Source: Hygrocybe punicea
Lineage: Eukaryota; Basidiomycota; Agaricomycetes; Agaricales; Hygrophoraceae
Reading direction: 5' to 3'
Length of the DNA: 64,000 nt
Assembly: GCA_963556145.1 (NCBI GenBank)
Contig: OY744472.1
Location: forward strand, 1,178,001 to 1,242,000
Shown piece after piece: positions 1-8,957 of the stretch; position 1 is the first letter of the stretch, and every line of letters starts with the position of its first letter. The translations under genes were made by a program, and so were the position numbers. Below the pieces are notes generated by a model. That model made no database searches. It was not told the DNA's origin and saw nothing but the letters and a program-made list of their open reading frames with translations.

Positions 1-514
1 CATTGCCAACAATTTCTCCCAATCATGTCCTAAAACCTTGGCTCTGTGAGTTCCAAGGGTACCTGGAGGCAATAGAGGGTACCCTTCCTGATGGAATGAC
101 CACTATTCAGTGGTGGGGGGTTAGTTTCTTATCCATTGGAGATCTCTGATGCTCATGCCATTATATTTTTAGTTAAATGGTTCAAGATACCTTGTTTGGA
201 TGTCATTAGCAAGAGACTACCTCTCAATCATGGCTTCATCTGTATCCAGTGAATGTGCATTCTCATCAGGTGGTATCACAATCAGTAAGCACCGAAATCA
301 TCTGCATGGGGACATTGTTGAAGCTCTCCAATGCCTGAAATGTCTCATCTGTCAAGATTTGATGTTTCGTGCCCTTCCCAATGATGATGATGATGAAGAG
401 ACAATTCTTACTACTGCTGAAGTTGAGGAAGAGGGTGATGGTGAAAGTTGGGATGGGTTGATGGAGGATCTTGGTGATGATGAGATTTCAGATGTGGATA
501 GTGAGATGGAGTAG
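1..514 (+). pseudogene. hAT transposase, C-terminal dimerization region (5' part off the window)
   Basis: This is the last part of a cut-and-paste hAT transposase. Exon 1-119 encodes a stretch ending IQWWG. A 53-bp intron (120-172, GTTAGT...TTTTTAG) follows. Exon 173-514 continues in frame with SLARDYLSIMASSVSSECAF, the hallmark hAT C-terminal dimerization motif, then ISKHRN, and closes with an acidic tail. Removing the intron is required to join WWG to the downstream block, which is why the apparent start at 200 is not a real start. The catalytic core and BED finger are absent here, and the window edge truncates it. A hAT N-terminal relic lies at 40388-41207 on the other strand. The family call is firm; whether an intact gene exists to the left cannot be seen. 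Confidence 0.85.
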
Positions 515-908
515 GTTATTGTACATTTCAAATTATAGATACCTCAACAGCTCCAATTGAGCTGATCTAATGTCTGTACTGCAAATATAACTGAGGAAAA
601 ATCAATCATAAAAAACATGAAAATACTGTCAAATTATCACTACCAGGCCAAGGCCAGGCCAAAGCCCTGACTCAGGGCCTGGCCTGAGCTTTTGGAAAGC
701 CCAAGCCCTGAAAACCCAGGCCTGCACATCACTAAGTGCAATAGGTCCAGAACAACAAACTGTACTGGACACTTTATTTGTCAAATTATTACAGCTGTTT
801 CACCCTTGGCAGCACTTCTCAGGTCAACAAGACCAGGTATTTATGTAATGGGAAAGTAGTCTTGCAGACTACCCTCCTTCAGGAGGGTAGTAAGACCCTC
901 TGACTGAG
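515..908. other. non-coding stretch with GGCC-rich palindromic block and a hairpin
   Basis: No gene is supported. 644-735 is a CAGGCC-rich, self-complementary block ending GCACATCACTA, which resembles a hAT-type end, but no target duplication was found. 868-891 is a perfect 10-bp stem (ACTACCCTCC / GGAGGGTAGT) with a 4-base loop. Confidence 0.5.
737..793 (+). mobile_element. short Helitron helicase relic
   Basis: About 57 bp is nearly identical to the region around 33364-33420 of the Helitron coding sequence, between helicase motifs V and VI (shared text includes AACAAACTGTACTGGACAC). Nothing Helitron-like surrounds it, so it is a tiny relic or a filler fragment. Confidence 0.7.
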
Positions 909-1040
909 ATGTTCTTGTCAAGTTCTCGAGATGTTTTTTTGTCAAGTTCTGATATGTTTTTTGTCAAGTTCTAATATGTTTTTTTGTCAAGTTCTGATAT
1001 GTTTTTTTTCTGAAATGTGTTTTTGTCAAGGTTCTCATGT
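909..1040. repeat. minisatellite, ~23-25 bp unit, about 5 copies
   Basis: Units follow the pattern ATGTTTTTTTGTCAAGTTCT with varying T-run length. One T run differs by a base between this copy and its duplicate near 9443, so the locus is prone to length error. Confidence 0.8.
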
Positions 1041-1306
1041 TTTTTTGTCTATTATTTTTATGCTGTAGAAAATGTTAAATCAAGATTGCCACAATACTGT
1101 GACAATTATATACAAGCAGTCACCAGGGGGGACACAATCAAATTACCAAAAAAACCCATAAGAGGCTCTTGGGATGCATATGATGCTCTCAGGATGGTTA
1201 GTCAATAGGGTTCAAACCATTCTGCCAGCTTTGTCTGCATCCACCACTCCAGTTCATTCTGTACAAGATCTGCCAATAGGACATCACAGCTTGAGGGGGG
1301 AAGTTC

Positions 1307-1520
1307 TAGTGTTGCCACAGCTTGGCTAAAACCAGCTAGCCATTTTTTAGCCATTGCAAATTAAAAATCCAGTAAAATCAATAAAATCACACATAAATTG
1401 TCATGGATGTAAATCACATTGGTGCACATGCTCAAATATCTTCAGAGTTTCTGCCATTTTACTGGATTCACAACGGCTTAAAAATGGCTAGCCAGTTTTA
1501 GCTGAGCCATGGCAACACTA
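1307..1520. mobile_element. 214-bp hAT MITE with 8-bp target-site duplication
   Basis: The element starts TAGTGTTGCCA and ends TGGCAACACTA. It is flanked on both sides by GGAAGTTC (1299-1306 and 1521-1528), a perfect 8-bp target-site duplication as expected for hAT. Long imperfect inverted arms (GCTAAAACCAGCTAGCCA and its complement) fill most of the element. It encodes nothing and would need a transposase in trans. The same termini occur at 35975-39467 and 42365-43492. Confidence 0.95.
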
Positions 1521-2050
1521 GGAAGTTCAATGGGATGTGATGAAGGGTAAGCTCAAGGCAGGGGGGGGGCGGTTTGTGGTGGGTCGGGAGGTTCATGGGT
1601 TAGGAGTGGGAGGTTCATGGGAGGTTCATGGGAGGTTCATGGGAGGTTCATGGGAGGTTCATGGGAGGTTCATGAGAGATTTGCAGGATGTTTGCAGTTA
1701 CATAATTTCCTAGCAGCCAATCAGAGCATGAATAAATCTCCTACTGAATGTAAATCTCATATCGTGCAGTGAACAAGAGCAAATAAAATACTGAAAAAAT
1801 GCAAGGACATAACTGAGATATGCCCCTTCAGGTTGGTGATGAAATTATAGCTAGTTGTGTAGAGAAACCCATGGTTAAGGGCAAAGTGTCGGGCTACTAG
1901 TAGTAATATATACATCATGACTGATTGCCTCTTTCGACTTCATTCACCACCATCGACCTTCACCAGCAGCCACTGCCAACTTCCACATCACCGTCACCCA
2001 CAGCATTGAATACAATGAGGGAGGGCAAGGCCAGGAGGTGGTGCACCCAC
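1521..2050. repeat. AT-rich spacer with an 11-bp minisatellite, then start of a cassette
   Basis: 1586-1674 holds GGGAGGTTCAT repeats (about six tandem units plus a diverged one). 1675-1930 shows nothing recognisable. From about 1930 the sequence becomes CA/CAG-rich and ends in GGAGGTGGTGCACCCAC, the box typical of the GC-rich cassette that resumes at 2844. Confidence 0.7.
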
Positions 2051-2843
2051 TGTAAAGGCGAGGTCGGGGTGGCTGCGGAATAATAATCCTAAGCCTGTGG
2101 GGTCAGCGTAGAAGTGACTAGGAATAGTCTAACAAGCTTCAGTAAGATAATAGGATATAAAAGGTAAGAAGCCGCCGAGTAAACTACTGAAATCTATCGA
2201 GACCGATCGAAGCCGACGAAGCCGACGATGTCGGGTACGGCGGGTCGGGTGTCGGGTGACAAGAAACGTAGAGATTAAGACGGTAGAAGGACGGGGAGAG
2301 CGTTGAGGAAACCGACGAGTAGTATGTGTGATGGATTTTACTGAGAGACTAATTCTCAGAGAGAGGAAACGGGGGAACTGGTTTCTTATTTTGAGACAGC
2401 GCTTGGGCACCGTTTTTATACTACAAAGTTCTGTACCTAGATTCGGACGAGAGTCCTCGGCCGATGAGAGGAAACAAAGGAGAATAAAAATGGGGAAGTA
2501 GGAAGAGCGTTGCGAGGCGACGATGACAGGGAAAATGGGTGGAAGATATAAAAACCATAAAAGATGCAAAATACTTTACTATATCCCCATAAGGGAGACG
2601 CTAGGCGTGAATAAGGCAAGTCCGATGTCGGGATCCCAGTCCGATGAGATCTATCTTTGATATTTGAAGTTCCGTGAGTTTAGGAGATAGACCGACCGGG
2701 TACGTGAGCGGCCGTGCTAGTCGGTATGCATCGGGTTGCGTCGGGTTGCGTCGGGTTCGAACGTAGATTGCTAGAGACGTCGGGTTCGAGCGGATTCGCT
2801 AGATATCGATGTTACAGCCTCAGAGGGTCGAGGACCCTCTACA
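2051..2843. mobile_element. solo LTR (TGTA...TACA), 793 bp
   Basis: The segment begins TGTAAAGG and ends CCTCTACA, the usual TG...CA form of an LTR, and is flanked by CCAC on each side (2047-2050, 2844-2847). It interrupts a cassette whose undisturbed form elsewhere reads GCACCCAC directly into a TACYGGCCCAGGTA stretch (compare 61805-61838). A TATAAAA-like string lies near 2156. It is CpG-rich (repeated GTCGGGT), unlike the decayed elements around it, which suggests a recent or unmethylated insertion. Open frames here (for example 2129-2569, minus) are compositional. A duplication of 4 rather than 5 bp leaves some doubt. Confidence 0.7.
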
Positions 2844-3850
2844 CCACGTACTGGCCCAGGTAAGTCCCCAGTCCCTCACCACTAATTTTCTGTGACTGCC
2901 AGTATGACCTTGGACGACAAGAGAGCACGACGATGATGACATGGCATTGATGCAAGCAACAATGAGGATGAGGATGGGGACAGGAGGCATGAGCAACAGG
3001 GAGGGCAACGATGAGAAGTCTCCCTGCCTTCTCTGCTGCCACCTGAGCCAAGTTCAGCCAACCCCACCTCACGAATATGTACATCCACGTCAATTGACAC
3101 ATGCACAGCGTTCGCGAGGTGTTCAGGACAGACATGTACATGTGACCCCCACTGATTCCTCAATTCAGGAGGACCTCTTTTTCCCTCTCTTTTTTTCGGG
3201 TGTAAATTAGCCTATGTACATGTAAAGAAGAGTGAGAAAGTGGAGCTTGCCATCAGCAACAGTGAGCTCAAATGCAGGTGTCCTCCCCCTGTGATGTACT
3301 CTCCCTGTGATGTACCCGTTGACAGGTGGGTATCCTGAAAACACCTTGCAAATGCTGTGCATGCATCAATTGACGTGGATGTACGTATTCATGAAGTGGG
3401 GTTGGCTCGGGTGGCAGCAGGGAAGGCAGGAAGACTTCTCATCATTGCCCTCCCTGTTGCTCATGCCTCCTGTCCCCATCCTTGTCATCCTGAAAACCTC
3501 GTAAATGCAGTGCACATGTCAATTGAGGTGGATGTACATATTCACGAGGTGGGGTTGGCTCGGGAGGTGGCAGCAAGGGAAGGCAGGGAGGAAAACACCT
3601 CATGAGCGCCATGCATGCATCAATTGACACGGTCATACATATTTGTGAGAAGGGGTTGGCTTGGGTGATAGGGAGGCGGAGCAGTAGGGAGGGCAGGGAG
3701 ACATTTCCCTCCTTGTTGCTCATGCTCTCCTGTCCTTGTCCTCATCATCATCATTGCTTGCATCTACACCGCATTGTCATTGTTGGGCCCTCTCGGTTAT
3801 ACTGCATCACAGAAAATTAGTGGAGGGGAGGTGAGTGACAGGGGTCTAGT
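2844..3850. mobile_element. GC-rich non-autonomous cassette: mini-intron plus four CAATTG dyads
   Basis: 2860-2902 is intron-like (GTAAGT...CTAAT...CCAG) and follows CTGGCCCAG. Four dyad sites follow, centred at 3089-3098, 3365-3374, 3518-3527 and 3619-3628 on (G/A)TCAATTGA(C/G). Flanks are CACCTCACGAA and TTCGCGAGG in the first, more diverged in the others. An inverted pair (CACTAATTTTCTGTGA near 2879 and its complement near 3809) brackets the block. The outer ends could not be fixed. Together with the box before 2050 this is one cassette split by the LTR. Confidence 0.6.
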
Positions 3851-4017
3851 AGGTGGGCGCACCCTAGCTCTATTTTTGTCATTGTTGCTGGCAATGTGGT
3901 GGCAGAGGTAGTGAAAGAATTAGCAAAAACCACAGGGAAAAAAACCCCATGTGAGGTTCATCAGATGGATGCGAGAGGGGAAGGCAATTCTATTTTTAGA
4001 TTGACCGCGCGAGGCTA

Positions 4018-4053
4018 GTCTGCAAGATGGGTTTATTACCCCATCTTGCAGAC
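4018..4053. repeat. perfect 14-bp hairpin
   Basis: GTCTGCAAGATGGG at 4018-4031 pairs exactly with CCCATCTTGCAGAC at 4040-4053, with an 8-base loop. It lies just outside the left end of the Tc1-like element. The shorter string CTTGCAGAC also occurs near 863. Confidence 0.8.
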
Positions 4054-4101
4054 CTCAAAAACCTTCATAGAAGACCCACCTTAGGTGAGCTGTTTTAGTA
4101 A

Positions 4102-5198
4102 ATGATGGCAGTCCCCGGATTTTTTTTCTTCAATAAGGAAATTCGGACTTTGGTTATTTCTCACAGTCCTTGTACCATAGCACTTGTACATGTACAGATC
4201 AATCAGCCAAGACATCAAGCTATCGGCTTACATGATCATGGCATTCTCAGCCTGAATGAAATCCTTGCATGCTGTGGATTCTCGGAAAGAACCTGGTACC
4301 AAATTCAAGGCCATCTACATGCAACTGGCAATGTGATTACTCCCCCAAGTACTCTTCATGGCCACATTCACTCCCTCGACCATGATGATGTACAATACCT
4401 TTTCAAACTTATTTGCCAAAACCCCGACTACTTCCTGGATGAGCTTCTCCATTTGCTCAAGACAAATCGCTTCATCTCCATTCATTACACCACTATCCAT
4501 GCTGAACTCACTCAGCTCAATGTCAACCACAAGAAATTACAACACATCACCCTCAAAAGGAATGAGGACCTATGTGCACTGTTCATTACACATGCTGCCC
4601 AGTATTCACCCAAAGAGATTGGCTTCATCAATGAGGTATCCAGGGATAGGCACACACTGAGCCGGAACTATGGGAGGTTGAGGAAAGGCAGGTGGGCTTC
4701 CAAGAATCAGCCCTTTGTTCATGGATGCCATACCTCAACGGTTGGACTGCTGTCCCTCAATGCATTTATTTGCAGCAAGACAGTAGAGGGGTCATTGATG
4801 AAGGTGGAGTTTCTGAGTTGGATCGAGCACACAGTGGCATGTACCTGTTCCTCCTGATTGTCTACAACTTTGTCTCATAATGCCTATAGCTACCCAAGTG
4901 CTCTTGCTATCCAGGTCTGCTAAGTGTTTTGATCCTCAACAATGCCAAGATTCATCATGGTGGAGAGCTCCAGGAGCTTGCTGATCATGTTGGCATTCGC
5001 ATTGAATATCTCCCTCCCTACTCACCGGATTTCAATCCAATTGAAGAGGCGTTTTCAAAGATCAAACACTTTCTGCGGCGCCATTGGGACTACTATGAGA
5101 GGCAGGGTGATGGGATCTTTTATGACATGTTTGAAGTCCTAGACATCATCACAAGCAACAATGCAGCAGGGTATTTTGCGCATGCCAGGTATTTCTAG
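4102..5198 (+). pseudogene. Tc1/mariner-like DDE transposase, inactivated
   Basis: This would cut and rejoin the element at TA sites. An N-terminal helix-turn-helix region (SLNEILACCGFSERTWYQI) precedes the catalytic domain. The first catalytic block reads FINEVSRDRHTLSR where the family has FIDE. The second reads ILNNAKIHHG where the family has DNA/DNAR-IHH. So both catalytic aspartates are asparagine (codons 4630-4632 and 4938-4940). The third block NPIEEAFSKIK keeps its glutamate. The frame also breaks between 4840 and 4920, where the reading frame shifts before PGLLSVL. Both Asp-to-Asn changes fit a G-to-A change at an ancestral CpG. The upstream start is uncertain because the ATG at 4102 lies inside the terminal repeat. 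The family is clear and the gene is dead. Confidence 0.85.
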
Positions 5199-5357
5199 GT
5201 AGCTTGTATGTTGTACATATATGTTGTATTTCTCACTTGAAGAATCATTTGTATTTGCATCTCCCCCTCAAACGAAGCAAATAAAATGCATTGTATTATG
5301 GGCAAGACAACAAATCAAGGGCTACACTACTGACTATGAGATGACAACTGATTGGAA

Positions 5358-6765
5358 CTATGCATCACCGGCACACCACCTTTCAACTCCATCACGGAAT
5401 GTAGCAATTTCACCAAGACAAAAATCCATCTGCTTGAGGTCTTGGACAGTCACAAAATGTAGCATGCAAGCGTGTTGATATGAATTGTCCAGCAGCTTCT
5501 CCTGAATGCCATTTCCCAGGTCAAACATCACACAGAACTCGATGATTGGCATATCACGTCCAGGTCCTCGGTTTGGTTGGATGATCGCATAACACAGTAG
5601 GTCATACTGGTCCACAACCACTTCTGCAGGGGGGGTATACACAGGTGCTGCTGGTGCATAGGCAGGAATGCCGGGAGCAGGGGCAGGGTGAATGAATCGG
5701 TCAAGTTGTTCCATTATATCATTGCCAAAGGTGAAGTTGATGACAGGTGCAGCAGGCAAGACAGGACCATTGGCCTTGGCCTTCTGAGCCTCTTGATGAC
5801 ACTGAAGCACAGGGGAAAGATTGTCCTTGTTCACATCGAAGAGATGGTGATGCGGTGGTGTGTTGACAGTAGCCGGTTCATCATCCATCATCTAGATATG
5901 CATGTAAGTGATGTATCATGAGTGAAATATAAATTGGACATACCATCACTGAAGCCCAAATGTCGAGTCACTCATGGCTAAGGGGAAGATGGATGTGTTC
6001 TGAATCAACGTAAGAATACTTCCCAATGCAATTTGGCTGCTGTTTGGGGCACTTCCATTGCTCCTCAAGAAGCTTCACATTAGCTACACATTTGAGATTG
6101 CCAGGGAGATTGGCTGGATCAGGCGATTTCTTCTTGGTGCCTGCACCTGCCTTCTCAGTGTCGACCTCAGCAACTGGTGCATTTTCCTTGTGTTGTGAGA
6201 TGGTAATGGTAATGATGGGGGATTCCTTGTTCGAGGCCTTGCAGGCCCAAGTTATTACTCTTGTGTAGTCAGCTTCCGAGAGCACTGGCATGCCTGGCTT
6301 GGTGATGATGCGTGGAATGGTGCACATGATCTCATAGTGGGTAATGTCAAGCTGAGGTGGATTGAGAGATGCTGAGATCTTTGCAAGTAACTGGGCTTTG
6401 AAGGTAGTCCAAGGTTCGTCGAGAGTGAGCTGGAATGTGTGTGACTTTGGGCTGTGCTTGGAAACGGCCTTCTGCAAGTTGGCTGCTGAGTAGATCACAA
6501 TGATGTAGGTGACATCAATTGATTTTGGAGGTGATACTAGAAAGGAATGGGTGAGTTTCAGGTGCTGATATGGGGAAGAACACTAACAGCTTGTCTGAGG
6601 TCGAGATCGCTTTTGAGGAACGCTGACAACTGGGGCACTCTCCAACTCCTCACGGTTGCTGTCAGTGTGGTCAGAGTCATGCGATGAATGTGATGAGTGG
6701 TCAACATCAGAGCTGAGAATACTGGGCTGGTGTCGAGGATGCTTCTTCTTGCATCCACTGGTCAT
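5358..6765 (-). pseudogene. accessory gene of the Tc1-like element, orphan family, one in-frame stop
   Basis: Three exons read from 6765: a basic/Ser-rich start (MTSGCKKK), then after an intron ending at about 6534 (GTTAGT...TTCTAG) a block with SIDVTYIIVIYSAANLQ, then after a second intron (about 5890-5942, GTATGT...TCTAG) the C-terminus to 5358. An in-frame TGA at 5968-5970 falls in HE-stop-LDIWASVM; an Arg codon CGA there would restore reading, so a CpG transition is the likely cause. The protein would be about 420 residues with a Pro/Ala-rich middle. I recognise it only as a basidiomycete orphan family; no enzymatic motif is visible. It faces the transposase tail to tail inside the same inverted repeats, so it travels with the element. 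Confidence 0.6.
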
Positions 6766-6856
6766 GCTGGTGAGTGGAGCAGGAAAAAAACCAAAGTCTG
6801 AATTTCCTTATTGAAGAAAAAAATCCAGGGACTGCCATCATTTACTAAAATGGCTG

Positions 6857-7408
6857 TAAGTTGAATTGAATTAAAAAATGCATGGGTGGCAGGGTACTCC
6901 CAGCCACCTGTTTTGTTGACATTACGAGTCCCTATAAGGGAATCGTTCTATACGGTGGATTTTTCAACTCAGGGTCAGACTCTAATTTGCCAAGCCGTGG
7001 GAACAATTGTTGCAAACTGTGGGAACAATTTTGAAGCCCTGTGAATAAATTTGAAACCGTGTGACTGCTGACTTTGTAACTGTGAGAATTTGTTGTCTCA
7101 AATGAGCAAGAACAATAAGGTCACCAGATCAAAGGTGCCAAGTTGGGAAAGTGTAGTCCACTGCTAAGTCGACTTCATGACAATAATCGTATTCTTTGTT
7201 GGTGTAATGTGCATTATGACATATGGATGAGTTGAAAACCTGTCTGAACAGTACTGAGAGTTCTGTATTGTCCAACTAGTATCCCTGCTGTATTCTGAGG
7301 AATTGCCAGTGCAATATAGACTGAATGAACCAGATATGATATCTTTGTTTACAGATACATATAACAGCTATGTACATTGGAATCACAAGGAACAGGTTTA
7401 ACACTGGT
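6857..7408. repeat. dispersed repeat R2 (6925-7152) and spacer
   Basis: 6925-7152 matches 59293-59535 over most of its length. It opens abruptly with TACGAGTCCCTATAAGGG (palindrome CCCTATAAGGG) and contains tandem CCGTGGGAACAATTTTGA-like units. The sharp shared start marks an element end, but the other end and the class are unknown. 7153-7408 shows nothing recognisable. Confidence 0.65.
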
Positions 7409-7846
7409 TTAACCAGCGGGTTCATCATTTTTCGGCACAAAGTGTTTTGCAGATGTCCCTACCTGAATCCGGGGCATTGCAATTGCACAAATAATAGCAG
7501 AAATAAAAGTCTGGACAGTTGTTGGATGTGCATTATGTGCCATATTTGACATCCCATATTGAAGCAGAGAAAGTGCAAGCAGAGCTATCAACATTGAGAA
7601 ACTATGGAGTTCACACATTGGTACCCCAGATGCTGTTTCAATGTATTCATTGAATGGGCTCATAAGGGTGAGGTGTATAATTTGTTGATGTTTCATCAAA
7701 GGACACGAAAATAGTACAATAAATGCAGTCAACTGCATAATGATTCGAGATCCAGACACAAGGACAAGGAACATAATTAGTTCAAGAGAAGCTCCAATCA
7801 TGCCAGAACAAAATAATATGATTGGAAAGCAATTATTAAATAGCAA
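7409..7846 (-). CDS. hypothetical hydrophobic ORF, possibly part of a membrane protein gene
   Basis: A 145-residue frame with several hydrophobic stretches (for example LELIMFLVLVSGSRIIM and LIALLALSLL) could be two or three membrane segments. I recognise no family. It may be one exon of a larger broken gene, since the flanks show no convincing continuation. 7847-8157 downstream holds no gene and ends in the TGTTCGG motif at the gap. Confidence 0.25.
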   Translation of the reverse strand: MLFNNCFPIILFCSGMIGASLELIMFLVLVSGSRIIMQLTAFIVLFSCPLMKHQQIIHLTLMSPFNEYIETASGVPMCELHSFSMLIALLALSLLQYGMSNMAHNAHPTTVQTFISAIICAIAMPRIQVGTSAKHFVPKNDEPAG

Positions 7847-8157
7847 AGCATCATATTTATGGCAGGATGGGAAGAAGTGAAGGTTGGGCCAAGATACAAT
7901 CCAATGGTATCAATGCAGGAACATAGCAACATAGGCTTCTCAGTACAGCAGTGAATTTCGTCATCAATTTAGATATAAAGGAGTAAATATGCTTGTTGTA
8001 CCTGCAGATTTCGTCCAGTTAATATGACACGTCTTTGAACAAAAGGTTATGCATCACATATGCGAAGTAAAGGTAGTTTGATTGAATTTGTACAATGAAT
8101 TGTAATTCAGTTTCATGGACCACAAACCGAACATATTGGACATGTTCGGTGTGTTCG

Positions 8158-8357
8158 NNNNNNNNNNNNNNNNNNNNNNNNNNNNNNNNNNNNNNNNNNN
8201 NNNNNNNNNNNNNNNNNNNNNNNNNNNNNNNNNNNNNNNNNNNNNNNNNNNNNNNNNNNNNNNNNNNNNNNNNNNNNNNNNNNNNNNNNNNNNNNNNNNN
8301 NNNNNNNNNNNNNNNNNNNNNNNNNNNNNNNNNNNNNNNNNNNNNNNNNNNNNNNNN
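8158..8357. other. assembly gap (200 N)
   Basis: Exactly 200 N, which is likely a nominal rather than measured gap length. Left of it the sequence stops inside a TGTTCGGTGTGTTCG motif. Right of it the sequence resumes inside a hAT transposase that repeats what lies at position 1. Confidence 0.99.
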
Positions 8358-8957
8358 AGAGCAAGAACCTGCTAAGCAGAAGAAGATGAGTGGTATTAAT
8401 ACCCTCTTGCGAGAGTTGAGTGACAATGAAGATGAGAATGTCTCATTGCCAACAATTTCTCCCAATCATGTCCTAAAACCTTGGCTCTGTGAGTTCCAAG
8501 GGTACCTGGAGGCAATAGAGGGTACCCTTCCTGATGGAATGACCACTATTCAGTGGTGGGGGGTTAGTTTCTTATCCATTGGAGATCTCTGATGCTCATG
8601 CCATTATATTTTTAGTTAAATGGTTCAAGATACCTTGTTTGGATGTCATTAGCAAGAGACTACCTCTCAATCATGGCTTCATCTGTATCCAGTGAATGTG
8701 CATTCTCATCAGGTGGTATCACAATCAGTAAGCACCGAAATCATCTGCATGGGGACATTGTTGAAGCTCTCCAATGCCTGAAATGTCTCATCTGTCAAGA
8801 TTTGATGTTTCGTGCCCTTCCCAATGATGATGATGATGAAGAGACAATTCTTACTACTGCTGAAGTTGAGGAAGAGGGTGATGGTGAAAGTTGGGATGGG
8901 TTGATGGAGGATCTTGGTGATGATGAGATTTCAGATGTGGATAGTGAGATGGAGTAG
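8358..8957 (+). pseudogene. hAT transposase C-terminal region, second copy with more 5' sequence
   Basis: Same gene part as at 1-514, extended upstream by 86 bp that encodes SGINTLLRELSDNEDEN before the WWG block. Exons are 8358-8562 and 8616-8957, with intron 8563-8615. The gap removes the rest. It is identical to the first copy where both are visible. Confidence 0.85.

Larger units (their letters stand above)
4087..6856. mobile_element. Tc1/mariner-like DNA transposon, about 2.75 kb
   Basis: Terminal inverted repeats are 4098-4155 and 6789-6845, 57-58 bp with few mismatches, starting GTAAATGATGGCAGTCCC. TA lies immediately outside both cores (4096-4097, 6846-6847). The right end continues out to GGCTGTAA, giving a CAGC terminus next to TA at 6857-6858; the left end reads GAGCTG, so the true tip may be about 11 bp further out and mutated on the left. 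It carries a broken DDE transposase on + and an opposing accessory gene on -. A second copy at 12529-15299 is the duplicated segment. Confidence 0.85.

Noticed and set aside
868..891. Stem-loop as intrinsic terminator (also 4018-4053)
   Set aside because: No bacterial transcription context; introns show a eukaryote. Kept only as hairpins.
2129..2619. 146-aa and 60-aa minus-strand frames
   Set aside because: They lie in a solo LTR, overlap in two frames and match no family; low stop density from base composition.
3066..3660. Short frames with HASIDVDVRIHEVG-like repeats as a small protein family
   Set aside because: The translation comes from the CAATTG dyad and reads similarly on both strands; other dyad copies do not keep a frame.
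8019..8592. Open frames spanning the N run
   Set aside because: They exist only because N was translated as X; nothing can be said across the gap.
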